DNA from: Streptosporangiaceae bacterium
GTDB lineage: Bacteria; Actinomycetota; Actinomycetes; Streptosporangiales; Streptosporangiaceae
NCBI GenBank assembly: GCA_030050125.1
Contig: JASIJN010000352.1
Span: 1 to 6,412, forward strand
Direction: 5' to 3'
DNA: 6,412 bases
This document shows positions 1-5,645 of this stretch, piece by piece (within the stretch, counting starts at the first letter, position 1; each line of letters opens with the position of its first letter). A model generated the notes under the pieces. That model was not told the DNA's origin, made no database searches, and saw nothing but the letters and a program-made list of their open reading frames with translations. The translations under genes were made by a program, and so were the position numbers.

Positions 1-1403
1 CGGGCGGGGATGGTCGCCGCGGCGTCCGCGTCGCGGATGGACAGGGCCGAGGCCACCCCGGTCAGGCAGACCGCGGCGGCCACCACGAACGTGACCCGGT
101 AGGCGGTGAGGTTGGCCGTCTCGTGCCCGGCGACCACGTGGGTCGCCCCGATCAGCACGATGACCGTGGTGAACAGCGCCACGCCGATGGCGCCGCCAAG
201 CTGGCGGATCGCGTTGAACATCGTCGAGGCCCGTCCCGTCGCCGTCGGCGAGATCGTGGCGAACGCGGCCGCCTGGCTGGGCACGAACACCTGGGCCATC
301 GCGAGCCCGAGGGCGAACATCAGCAGCCTGGCCCACCAGAGGCTGGACGTGGCGGTCATCAGCGCCAGCAGCCCGATCGACGTGGCGGTGCCGGTCAGCC
401 CGACCGCTATGTGCCGGCGGGGGCCCAGCAGCGGGTAGAGCACCCGGGTGGCGAGCTGCGCGCCGAGCATGACGCCCACCGCCTCGGGGAAGGTGCTCAG
501 CCCGGACTGCAGGGCGCTGAGGCCCCGGCCATCCTGGTAGTACAGCGAGATCACGTACAGGGTGCCCAGGAACGCGACGGACCCCAGGACCATGACGCCG
601 TTGGCCGAGCGGAACAGCCGGTTGCCGAGCAGCCGCAGCGCGACGATCGGCTCGGAGGTTCGCATCTCCACGGCGACCATGATCACTAGCAGCACGAGCC
701 CGGCCGCGATGGTGCCGAGCACGGTGGCCGATCTCCAGCCGAGATCCGGGCCCTCCGAGACCCCGTACATCAGCGCCCCGAGGCCGGCGCCCGACAGCAG
801 GAATCCGGCCAGGTCGAACCGGCCGGGCCGGCTCTCGGCCGAGTGGTTGAGGAACGCGGCGCCGAACGCGAACGCGGCCACGCCGATCGGCAGGTTGACG
901 TAGAACACCCAGCGCCAGGACAGGTCGGTGACCAGCAGCCCGCCGAGCACCGGGCCGAGGGCCGGGGCAAACGTGGTGGGCACGGTGAGGATTCCGGACG
1001 CCCGGATGCGCTCCTCCGGCGGGAACGCCCGGTACAGCATGGCCATGCCGACCGGGGCGAGCATGCCGCCGCCGGCGCCCTGCAACACCCGGAACGCGAC
1101 CAGTTGGCCGAGGCTGGACGCCAGGCCGCACAGCGCCGACGCGCCGGTGAACACCGCGATCGCGATGAGCAGCACCCGCTTGCCGCCGAAGCGGTCGCCG
1201 AGCCAGCCCGACGCCGGTATGAACACCGCGAGGCTGACCAGGAAGCCGATGGAGATGCTGTCGACCGCCGTGGGGCTCACCGCGAAGTCGCGGCCGATGG
1301 TCGGCAGGGCCACGTTGACGATCGTGACGTCCATGATGCTCATGAACATGGCGGCGACGAAAACGACGCTGACCGCTACCTTCTGGCTCACCCGTGCCCG
1401 CAC
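1..1403 (-). CDS. DHA2 (EmrB/QacA) family MFS drug efflux transporter, 3' end cut by window
   Basis: Probable inner-membrane proton-driven exporter of the 14-helix DHA2 branch of the major facilitator superfamily; the substrate cannot be read from sequence. Translating the minus strand gives 467 codons with no stop before the window edge. Visible motifs are MDVTIVNVALP in helix 1 (about residues 24-34), motif A GWLGDRFGGKR (66-76, with D70 and R71), the motif B region RVLQGAGGGMLAP (105-117), the antiporter motif C GPVLGG (150-155) and WRWVFYVNLPIG (163-174). The last residues seen form a final hydrophobic helix followed by a polar tail (SIRDADAAAT), so only a few codons are probably missing. 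I chose GTG at 1403 because GGGAG lies about 9 nt upstream; a second in-frame GTG at 1391 lacks an obvious ribosome site. It lies 91 nt downstream of pspA on the same strand, so read-through is possible, but no functional link is known. Family assignment is very secure. Confidence 0.95.
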   Translation of the reverse strand, partial: MRARVSQKVAVSVVFVAAMFMSIMDVTIVNVALPTIGRDFAVSPTAVDSISIGFLVSLAVFIPASGWLGDRFGGKRVLLIAIAVFTGASALCGLASSLGQLVAFRVLQGAGGGMLAPVGMAMLYRAFPPEERIRASGILTVPTTFAPALGPVLGGLLVTDLSWRWVFYVNLPIGVAAFAFGAAFLNHSAESRPGRFDLAGFLLSGAGLGALMYGVSEGPDLGWRSATVLGTIAAGLVLLVIMVAVEMRTSEPIVALRLLGNRLFRSANGVMVLGSVAFLGTLYVISLYYQDGRGLSALQSGLSTFPEAVGVMLGAQLATRVLYPLLGPRRHIAVGLTGTATSIGLLALMTATSSLWWARLLMFALGLAMAQVFVPSQAAAFATISPTATGRASTMFNAIRQLGGAIGVALFTTVIVLIGATHVVAGHETANLTAYRVTFVVAAAVCLTGVASALSIRDADAAATIPA

Positions 1404-1457
1404 AGCCCGACTCTCCCGCCCCGCGCCCCGTCCGTAACCGCCGCCAGGGGCTAACCA

Positions 1458-1482
1458 CCGCGGAGCCTCGGCTGTTCCGCGG
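1458..1482 (-). terminator. Possible hairpin after pspA
   Basis: CCGCGGA (1458-1464) and TCCGCGG (1476-1482) form a perfect 7-bp inverted repeat with an 11-nt loop. It starts 12 nt past the pspA stop, between pspA and the transporter gene. No T-run follows on the minus strand (the sequence reads TGGTTAGCCCC), so it does not fit a classic intrinsic terminator. In DNA this GC-rich a 7-bp palindrome can arise by chance. It could weaken read-through from pspA into the transporter, but that is inference. Confidence 0.3.
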
Positions 1483-1494
1483 CTCCGGCCCGGG

Positions 1495-2226
1495 TCAGCT
1501 CCCGCTGGGCAGTTCCGGCGGCGGGGAGCCGGCGCCGATCTGGGCCTTGAGCGCGGCGAGTTCCTTGTCCACCTCGGCGGCCGACCCGGCCTCGTCGAGT
1601 TCGCGCTGGATGTCGTCGGTGTCGCCGCCAACGTCTTCCAGCACGCCGGACTGAAGCAGCTCGTCGGTGGCGTCGGCCCTGGCCTGCATGTTGGCGATCT
1701 TGTCCTGGGCGCGCTGCAGCGCCGCGCCGGCGTCGCCGTAGGTGGAGGAGATCCCCGCGACGTCGGCGTTCACGGCACTCTCCGCCTCCGCCGCGCTGTA
1801 CTGCGCCTTCAGGACTTCCTTCTTGCTCCGGAACTCGTTGACCTTCTTCTGCAGCGCGTCGAGGGTCTGCTCCAGCTTCTGCTCCTGCTCGGCGAGCTGC
1901 TCGTGCTGCGAGTGCATCCCGTCGATCTGCTGCTGGGCGGCGGCCTTGCGGGACAGCGCCTCGCGCGCCAGGTCCTCCTTGCCCTGGGACAGGGCGGCCT
2001 TGGCCTGGTCGTTCAGGTGATCCACCGAGTGCTGGAGCTGCTGCGCCTGCAGCTCCATCTGCCTGCGCGACGCGGCGATGGTCACCAGCGCTCGTTTCAC
2101 CTGGGTGATCTGGTCGAGCATCTGGTCGTAGGAGTAATCGAGCATCTCGTCGGGCTTCTCGGCGGCGTCGAGCGCCTTGTTGGCCTTCGCCGCGACGATG
2201 TCGTGTGCCCTCTGAAACAGACTCAT
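1495..2226 (-). CDS. pspA: PspA/IM30 (Vipp1/LiaH) family membrane-stress protein
   Basis: This 243-residue protein belongs to the PspA/IM30 family, bacterial relatives of ESCRT-III, which assemble on the inner face of the cytoplasmic membrane and preserve it under envelope stress. An N-terminal amphipathic segment (MSLFQRAHDIVAAKANKALD, residues 1-20) would bind membrane. Residues about 25-185 are charged, Gln- and Ala-rich helix with the heptad look of the family coiled-coil hairpin. Conserved patches include GKEDLAREALSRK (82-94) and FRSKKEVLKAQYSAAEA (132-148). The C-terminus is acidic (VLEDVGGDTDDIQRELDEAG) and ends in a Pro/Gly/Ser tail. There is no cysteine. Length fits actinobacterial members. 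ATG at 2226 has a strong ribosome site, AAGGAG (2233-2238 on the minus strand), 6 nt upstream. No pspF, pspB or pspC gene is adjacent; a small membrane protein gene is divergent. How it is controlled is not visible. Confidence 0.95.
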   Translation of the reverse strand: MSLFQRAHDIVAAKANKALDAAEKPDEMLDYSYDQMLDQITQVKRALVTIAASRRQMELQAQQLQHSVDHLNDQAKAALSQGKEDLAREALSRKAAAQQQIDGMHSQHEQLAEQEQKLEQTLDALQKKVNEFRSKKEVLKAQYSAAEAESAVNADVAGISSTYGDAGAALQRAQDKIANMQARADATDELLQSGVLEDVGGDTDDIQRELDEAGSAAEVDKELAALKAQIGAGSPPPELPSGS

Positions 2227-2272
2227 GACCTTCTCCTTGCCCGTGCCGCCCTGGCTCGCCCCTACGAGGCTA

Positions 2273-2318
2273 CCGCCGCGGCGCGGAGGGCGGGCGGCCC
2301 GGGATTAAGCCGCGGCGG
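2273..2318. repeat. 10-bp inverted repeat in the pspA divergent intergenic region
   Basis: CCGCCGCGGC (2273-2282) is the exact reverse complement of GCCGCGGCGG (2309-2318), with a 26-nt spacer. The repeat lies 47-92 nt upstream of the pspA start and 72 nt before the divergent small-protein gene. It could be an operator or, if transcribed, a stem in the pspA 5' leader. The arms contain only G and C, so chance occurrence in this genome is quite possible. Confidence 0.35.
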
Positions 2319-2389
2319 CGGGGGCAGAGCCGTGACGTACGGACGGGAGCAGGACCAGAAAGGCAAGACAGGAAAAGGGGGGCGCGCCG

Positions 2390-2653
2390 ATGGTCGGCAA
2401 AGCCATGTTCGTGCTGGTTTCCGGGGTGCTCGCGGCGCTCATAGGGAGCCAGTGGCAGGACATCATGCGTTTCGCGAAGATCAGGCGGATGTCGATGGGC
2501 CAGGGGCATCCGGAGTACGTTCCCGCCGAGGGCAGCACTGTCTACCCGCAGCGCCCGGCGGACGGCGTCCCGGACGGCACCGGCCAGTTCGAGTCGGCGG
2601 CCCGGGGCGGCCCGGCCTGGGCCGCCCCGGTCAGCGTGGCCGGGGCGCGGTAG
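2390..2653 (+). CDS. Small single-pass membrane protein of unknown function (DUF6893-like)
   Basis: This 87-residue protein has one hydrophobic segment at residues about 4-20 (KAMFVLVSGVLAALIGS), followed by a basic, amphipathic stretch QDIMRFAKIRRMSMG (23-37). The rest is a Pro/Gly/Ala-rich, probably disordered tail. A short N-terminal helix followed by a D-x-x-R-[FY]-x-K-I-R-R-M-like motif resembles the very small actinobacterial proteins annotated as DUF6893. That match is from memory and unverified. By the positive-inside tendency, the basic stretch and tail would lie in the cytoplasm. A purine-rich AAGGGGGG sits 7 nt before the ATG. It diverges from pspA, which might mean shared control or a membrane-related role, though no such link is established. 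Its TAG stop directly abuts the stop of the next, convergent gene. An expressed gene is likely; its function is unknown. Confidence 0.72.
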   Translation: MVGKAMFVLVSGVLAALIGSQWQDIMRFAKIRRMSMGQGHPEYVPAEGSTVYPQRPADGVPDGTGQFESAARGGPAWAAPVSVAGAR

Positions 2654-3511
2654 TCACGGCAGGCGGCCGAAGGCCCGCAGCGTCCGCAGGGCGCGGAGCG
2701 TCTCGGCCCCGCGGCAATCGCTCTCGGCGGCGGGGCCGATCGTCTCCCAGCCGATCGGCCAGCCGCCGTCGTCCCGCTGCGCGGCGGCCAGGTCGTCCAG
2801 GTGAGCCTCGATGACCGACGGCTTGAACAGGCCGGTCCAGCGGCTGTCCGGCTCCGGGGCGAAGTGCAGCGGGGTGACGCCGTAGCCCGGTGCGGCCGGA
2901 TCGAGCCGGAACAGCGCCAGCCCGGCCAGCTGGGCGTCCAGCCGCGCTATCAGCTCGTCCGTCCCCGGCCGCGGCGGCGCCCAGGACAGGAACAACAGCA
3001 TCTCCCAGAAGCCGTGCCCGTCCTGCGGCAGCCCGGAGCCGATCCGGTCCCAGCAGAACGCGGTGGCCGCCGTCCGCCAGGGATGGTCGACGTCCCACTT
3101 CCAGAGCATCGCGGCGATGCCCGCGGTCGGGTTCAGGTCGGGAACGACGCCCCAGTCGCCCCAGTGCGGTGCGCGCGGGTAGTCGCGGTAGGCCTCGGTC
3201 AGCGGGCCCACGCCGGGGCCGAGCCGCTGCAGGAAGTCGCACGCGCCCCGGGCCAGGTCCTGGTCGAAGCGCCCGGCCGCGTCCATGGCGTTGAAGGCGA
3301 CCTCGACGTCGAGCGGCTGGCTGTCGGGCACCCGCTTGTCGGGCTCCAGCCCGTGGCCGAACCCGCCGTCGGGGTTGCGGTAGCCGCGCAGGGCGTCGAC
3401 GACCGAGCCGGCCTCGGCCTGCTCGAACAGCACGCCGAACAGCCGGCGCTCCAGCAGCCGCCCCTCCGCGTACAGGAAACGGCGCGCGTCATCGAATCGT
3501 GGCTTGCTCAT
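2654..3511 (-). CDS. Uncharacterised protein, probable alpha/alpha-toroid (prenyltransferase/terpene cyclase-like) fold
   Basis: This 285-residue soluble protein has no signal peptide or membrane helix. Two segments resemble the QW/DGG repeats of squalene-cyclase and prenyltransferase alpha/alpha barrels: GYRNPDGGFGHGLEPD (43-58) near the N-terminus and AAQRDDGGWPIGWE (243-256) near the C-terminus. Between them is Trp/His-rich helical sequence (APHWGDWGVVPDLNPTAG at 114-131, and a Trp-rich stretch at 137-145). I see no DxDD cyclase motif and no obvious metal-binding catalytic cluster, so a cyclase or prenyltransferase activity should not be assumed. Similar actinobacterial proteins are usually left as hypothetical. 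ATG at 3511 gives a natural N-terminus (MSKPRFDDARRFLY), but its ribosome site is weak. It is convergent with the small membrane protein gene and diverges from the sigma-factor operon. It is a real gene by length and GC3; its role is unknown. Confidence 0.82.
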   Translation of the reverse strand: MSKPRFDDARRFLYAEGRLLERRLFGVLFEQAEAGSVVDALRGYRNPDGGFGHGLEPDKRVPDSQPLDVEVAFNAMDAAGRFDQDLARGACDFLQRLGPGVGPLTEAYRDYPRAPHWGDWGVVPDLNPTAGIAAMLWKWDVDHPWRTAATAFCWDRIGSGLPQDGHGFWEMLLFLSWAPPRPGTDELIARLDAQLAGLALFRLDPAAPGYGVTPLHFAPEPDSRWTGLFKPSVIEAHLDDLAAAQRDDGGWPIGWETIGPAAESDCRGAETLRALRTLRAFGRLP

Positions 3512-3687
3512 GACACCGGTCTACCAGCGCCGCCGGCCGACCGTCTTGAACGTTTCGGACACCGGGTCGACGCGCGCCTTCCCGCGTTCATCGCCACCGC
3601 CAGCGACGGCCAGGCCCGCCGCTGACCTCACGTTCCGGCGCCGCCGGCCGTTTGCCTTATGGCACCGAACGCAGCGAGGAGGAAACG
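3512..3687. other. Divergent intergenic region upstream of the sigma-factor operon
   Basis: These 176 bases lie between the toroid-like gene (minus strand) and the leader ORF of the sigma operon (plus strand), so they should carry both promoters. I see no convincing -35/-10 pair. A 13-bp direct repeat, GCGCCGCCGGCCG, occurs at 3527-3539 and 3638-3650, and TTGAACGTTTCGG (3545-3557) stands out as less GC-rich. Neither can be assigned to a known regulator by eye. Confidence 0.4.
3677..3682 (+). promoter_or_regulatory. Consensus ribosome binding site AGGAGG
   Basis: AGGAGG, preceded by G to give GAGGAGG, lies 5 nt before the ATG at 3688. It is the best Shine-Dalgarno sequence in the window. It serves the 37-codon leader ORF, not the sigma-factor start 121 nt downstream, and is the main reason to think the leader ORF is translated. 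Confidence 0.7.
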
Positions 3688-3801
3688 ATGACCAGCCCCG
3701 CGGGGTATTTCGCCGGCGACCGGAAAAGTCTCAAGCTGCCTATGGAACCACGAGGCGTCGCGTTCCAGAGGCTGGTTTGGGGTTTGATTGGACTGCTGTG
3801 A
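3688..3801 (+). CDS. Possible 37-residue leader peptide overlapping the sigma-factor start
   Basis: ATG at 3688 opens a 37-codon frame ending in TGA at 3799-3801. The stop overlaps the GTG start of the sigma factor (3798-3800) in a GTGA junction, the usual geometry of translational coupling. The peptide begins MTSPAGYFAGDRKSLKL and has a hydrophobic C-terminus (VAFQRLVWGLIGLL). It matches no family I recognise. Its codons are unlike those of its neighbours: 11 of 37 end in A or T (AAA, AGT, TAT, CCT, ATT, GTT and others), so selection on the peptide sequence is doubtful. Translation through it, from a consensus ribosome site, could load ribosomes onto the sigma start, whose own site is poor. 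The alternative is an untranslated leader with a chance ORF. Confidence 0.5.
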   Translation: MTSPAGYFAGDRKSLKLPMEPRGVAFQRLVWGLIGLL

Positions 3802-4313
3802 GCACTAAGCCGCCCTTCGAGGCCGTCGTGGCCGAGCACGGCGCCACCGTGCTCCGCGTGTGCCGCGCCATCCTCGGGCCGGCCGACGCGGACGACGCCT
3901 GGTCGGACACGTTCCTGGCCGCGCTCACCGGGTACCCCCGGCTCCCCGGCGACGCGAATGTCGAGGCGTGGCTGGTCACGATCGCGCACCGCAAGGCCAT
4001 CGACATCACCCGCGCGGCGCGGCGCGCGGTCCCGGTCGCCGACGTCCCCGACGGACCCGCGGCCCAGCGGGCGGACGGGCGCGACCTGGACCTCGCGGGC
4101 GCGCTGGCCGCCCTGCCCCGCAGGCAGCGGGAGGCGGTCGCCTACCACTACCTGGCCGGGCTGCCCTACGCCGACGTGGCCGCCGTCACCGGCGGCAGCA
4201 CCGACGCCGCCCGCCGCGCGGCCGCGGACGGGATAGCGCGGCTGCGGCAGACCTATCCCGGCGCCCTGCCGGACGACAACGGAGAGGACAGCCGCCATGA
4301 CGGCCAACCTTGA
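3798..4313 (+). CDS. ECF-type RNA polymerase sigma factor
   Basis: This 171-residue sigma-70-family factor has the two-domain ECF plan. Region 2 spans about residues 8-77 (FEAVVAEHGATVLRVCRAIL, then ADDAWSDTFLAAL and VEAWLVTIAHRKAIDITRAARR), covering the RNA-polymerase and -10 contacts. Region 4 spans about 97-152 (ALAALPRRQREAVAYHYLAG, then YADVAAVTGGSTDAARRAAADGIARLR), the helix-turn-helix that reads the -35. I chose GTG at 3798 because it gives the standard ECF N-terminus, though GGA in ATTGGACTGCT is its only nearby purine signal. An in-frame TTG at 3777 with AGAGG 5 nt upstream is an alternative. The start overlaps the leader ORF stop, and the 3' end overlaps the alkyltransferase gene by 17 nt. 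No anti-sigma gene is recognisable in the window. Co-transcription with two DNA-repair enzymes suggests it controls an alkylation response; autoregulation is likely from general ECF behaviour but is not shown here. Confidence 0.92.
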   Translation: MSTKPPFEAVVAEHGATVLRVCRAILGPADADDAWSDTFLAALTGYPRLPGDANVEAWLVTIAHRKAIDITRAARRAVPVADVPDGPAAQRADGRDLDLAGALAALPRRQREAVAYHYLAGLPYADVAAVTGGSTDAARRAAADGIARLRQTYPGALPDDNGEDSRHDGQP

Positions 4314-4920
4314 GCCACTTCTGAACGCGGCCCTGCCCGCGATCACCGACGCGGAGCTGTCCGCGCTGCACGACCGGCTGGCCCGCGACGCCGACGCCGC
4401 GGGCATGCTCGACGTGGCCTACCGGACGATGGACACGCCGGTCGGGCCGCTGCTGCTCGCGGGCACCCCGGACGGGCTGGTCCGGGTCGCGTTCGAGGTC
4501 GAGGGCCACGACCGGGTCCTGGAGAGCCTGGCCGCGCGGGTCAGCCCGCGGATCCTGCGCGCCCCCGGGCGGCTCGACGAGGCCGCGCGGGAGATCGAGG
4601 AGTACTTCGCCGGCCGGCGCCGGCGCTTCGACCTGCCGCTCGACTACCGGCTGAGCACCGGGTTCCGGCGCACCGTGCTCCGTTACCTGCCAAGCATCGG
4701 ATACGGGAGCACGGCGAGTTACGCCGCGCTGGCCTCCGCCGTGGGCAGCCCGAGGGCATTCCGGGCGGTGGGCACGGCGTGCGCGACCAATCCGCTGCCC
4801 GTCGTGCTCCCCTGCCACCGGGTCGTCAAGTCCGGCGGTGACCCGGGCAACTACCGGGGCGGCCCGGAGGCCAAGCGGTTCCTGCTGCGGCTGGAGGACG
4901 CGAGCGGGGGCATGGCGTGA
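4297..4920 (+). CDS. ogt: Methylated-DNA--[protein]-cysteine S-methyltransferase (Ogt type) with N-terminal extension
   Basis: Suicide DNA-repair enzyme that moves the alkyl group from O6-alkylguanine in DNA to its own cysteine. The 207-residue protein has an Ogt N-terminal ribonuclease-H-like domain (about 41-115, starting at AYRTMDTPVGPLLLAGTP) and the catalytic domain (about 120-200). The active-site motif PCHRV includes Cys173. RAFRAVGTACATNPLP (153-168) is the recognition helix and arginine-finger region, with R156 the likely finger. YGSTASYAALA (136-146) and NYRGG (185-189) are also conserved positions. Before the Ogt domain lie about 40 extra residues (MTANLEPLLNAALPAITDAE, then LSALHDRLARDADAAGMLDV), predicted helical and free of cysteine. 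There is no Ada zinc-binding or AraC domain, so it is not Ada. The ATG overlaps the sigma gene by 17 nt and has GGAGAGGA 8 nt upstream. The extension may link repair to sigma activity; that is speculation. Confidence 0.95.
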   Translation: MTANLEPLLNAALPAITDAELSALHDRLARDADAAGMLDVAYRTMDTPVGPLLLAGTPDGLVRVAFEVEGHDRVLESLAARVSPRILRAPGRLDEAAREIEEYFAGRRRRFDLPLDYRLSTGFRRTVLRYLPSIGYGSTASYAALASAVGSPRAFRAVGTACATNPLPVVLPCHRVVKSGGDPGNYRGGPEAKRFLLRLEDASGGMA

Positions 4921-5642
4921 CCGCCGCGGCGCTGGGTGCCTGGGAGGACCGGGTCGACGGCGCGGACTGGGCCCGGATCGCCGCCGAGGCCGGCGAGTTC
5001 GGCTGCGCGCTCATGCCGCGGCTGCTCGCCGCGCAGGAGTGCCGGGCCCTGGTCAGCCTGTACGGGCGGCACGAGCGGTTCCGCTCGGTCATCCAGATGG
5101 GCCGCTACCGGTTCGGCGAGGGCGAGTACAAGTACTTCGCCCGGCCGCTGCCCGAGCCGGTCGAGCGGCTGAAGCAGGCGCTGTACCCGCGACTGCTGCC
5201 GATCGCGCGGGACTGGTACGGCAAGCTGGGCCGGACCGCGCCGTGGCCGGACACCCTGGACGAGTGGCTGGCCGTGTGCCACGCCGCCGGCCAGACGAAG
5301 TCCACGGCCATCCTGCTGAAGTACGGGCCGAACGATTGGAACGCGCTGCACCGCGATCTCTACGGCGACCTGGTGTTCCCGCTGCAGGTGGTGGTGAACC
5401 TGAGCGACCCGGGCGTGGACCACACCGGGGGCGAGTTCCTCCTGCTCGAGCAGCGGCCGCGGGCCCAGTCGCGCGGCACGGCCGTGCTGATCCCGCAGGG
5501 ACACGGGCTGGTGTTCACCACCCGGGACCGGCCGGTGCGCTCCAGCCGCGGCTGGTCGGCGGCGCCGGTCCGGCACGGCGTGTCGGTGATCAGGTCCGGC
5601 GAGCGGTTCACGCTCGGCCTGGTGTTCCACGACGCCGCCTGA
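4917..5642 (+). CDS. 2-oxoglutarate/Fe(II) oxygenase, Oxygenase-NA (DUF2086) family, probable alkylation repair
   Basis: This 241-residue non-haem iron oxygenase has the double-stranded beta-helix metal site: HRD at 145-147 (H145, D147) and distal H220 in RHGVS, with R230 in SGERFTLG as the likely 2-oxoglutarate anchor. The core LYGDLVFPLQVVVNLSDPG (148-166), TGGEFLLLEQRPRAQSRG (170-187) and GLVFHDA (234-240) match my memory of Pfam Oxygenase-NA, described there as acting on damaged DNA. It is distinct in sequence from classical AlkB. Its partners support a DNA-alkylation role, but the exact substrate is not known to me. GTG at 4917 overlaps the ogt stop as GTGA, with GGGGG 6 nt upstream, so translation is probably coupled to ogt. 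It is the last gene of the operon; its stop is 3 nt from that of the convergent response regulator, with no room for a separate terminator. Confidence 0.9.
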   Translation: MTAAALGAWEDRVDGADWARIAAEAGEFGCALMPRLLAAQECRALVSLYGRHERFRSVIQMGRYRFGEGEYKYFARPLPEPVERLKQALYPRLLPIARDWYGKLGRTAPWPDTLDEWLAVCHAAGQTKSTAILLKYGPNDWNALHRDLYGDLVFPLQVVVNLSDPGVDHTGGEFLLLEQRPRAQSRGTAVLIPQGHGLVFTTRDRPVRSSRGWSAAPVRHGVSVIRSGERFTLGLVFHDAA

Positions 5643-5645
5643 CTC

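Noticed and set aside
123..1454. Long plus-strand frames opposite the transporter, including Arg/Asp/His-rich ones of about 190-200 residues
   Set aside because: They are antisense shadows produced by high GC3. The minus strand encodes a continuous MFS protein with all family motifs.
2267..2272. Possible -10 (TAGCCT on the minus strand) 41 nt upstream of pspA
   Set aside because: It fits TAnnnT, but the position 17 nt further upstream is CCCGCC, not a -35. Not enough to call a promoter.
3545..3557. TTGAACGTTTCGG considered as an SOS box or as a -35 of the ECF operon promoter
   Set aside because: A LexA site needs GAAC, four bases, then GTTC; here GTTTC follows GAAC directly. No matching -10 is evident at the right distance.
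3504..3797. Upstream in-frame extension of the sigma-factor ORF, starting at ATG 3504 or 3510
   Set aside because: The extension is Arg/Pro-rich with no sigma homology, overlaps the start of the opposite-strand gene and covers the promoter region. The ECF N-terminus begins naturally at GTG 3798.
3657..4406. 249-residue minus-strand frame across the sigma factor and the start of ogt
   Set aside because: Its composition is that of an out-of-frame GC-rich reading and it shows no family motif; the plus strand holds clear sigma and Ogt domains.
4297..4920. Whether the alkyltransferase is Ada
   Set aside because: It lacks the N-terminal four-cysteine phosphotriester-repair domain and the AraC helix-turn-helix; only the Ogt-type domains are present.
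4851..5630. 259-residue minus-strand frame opposite the oxygenase
   Set aside because: Arg/Gln/Pro-rich shadow with no recognisable domain; the plus-strand oxygenase has a complete metal site.
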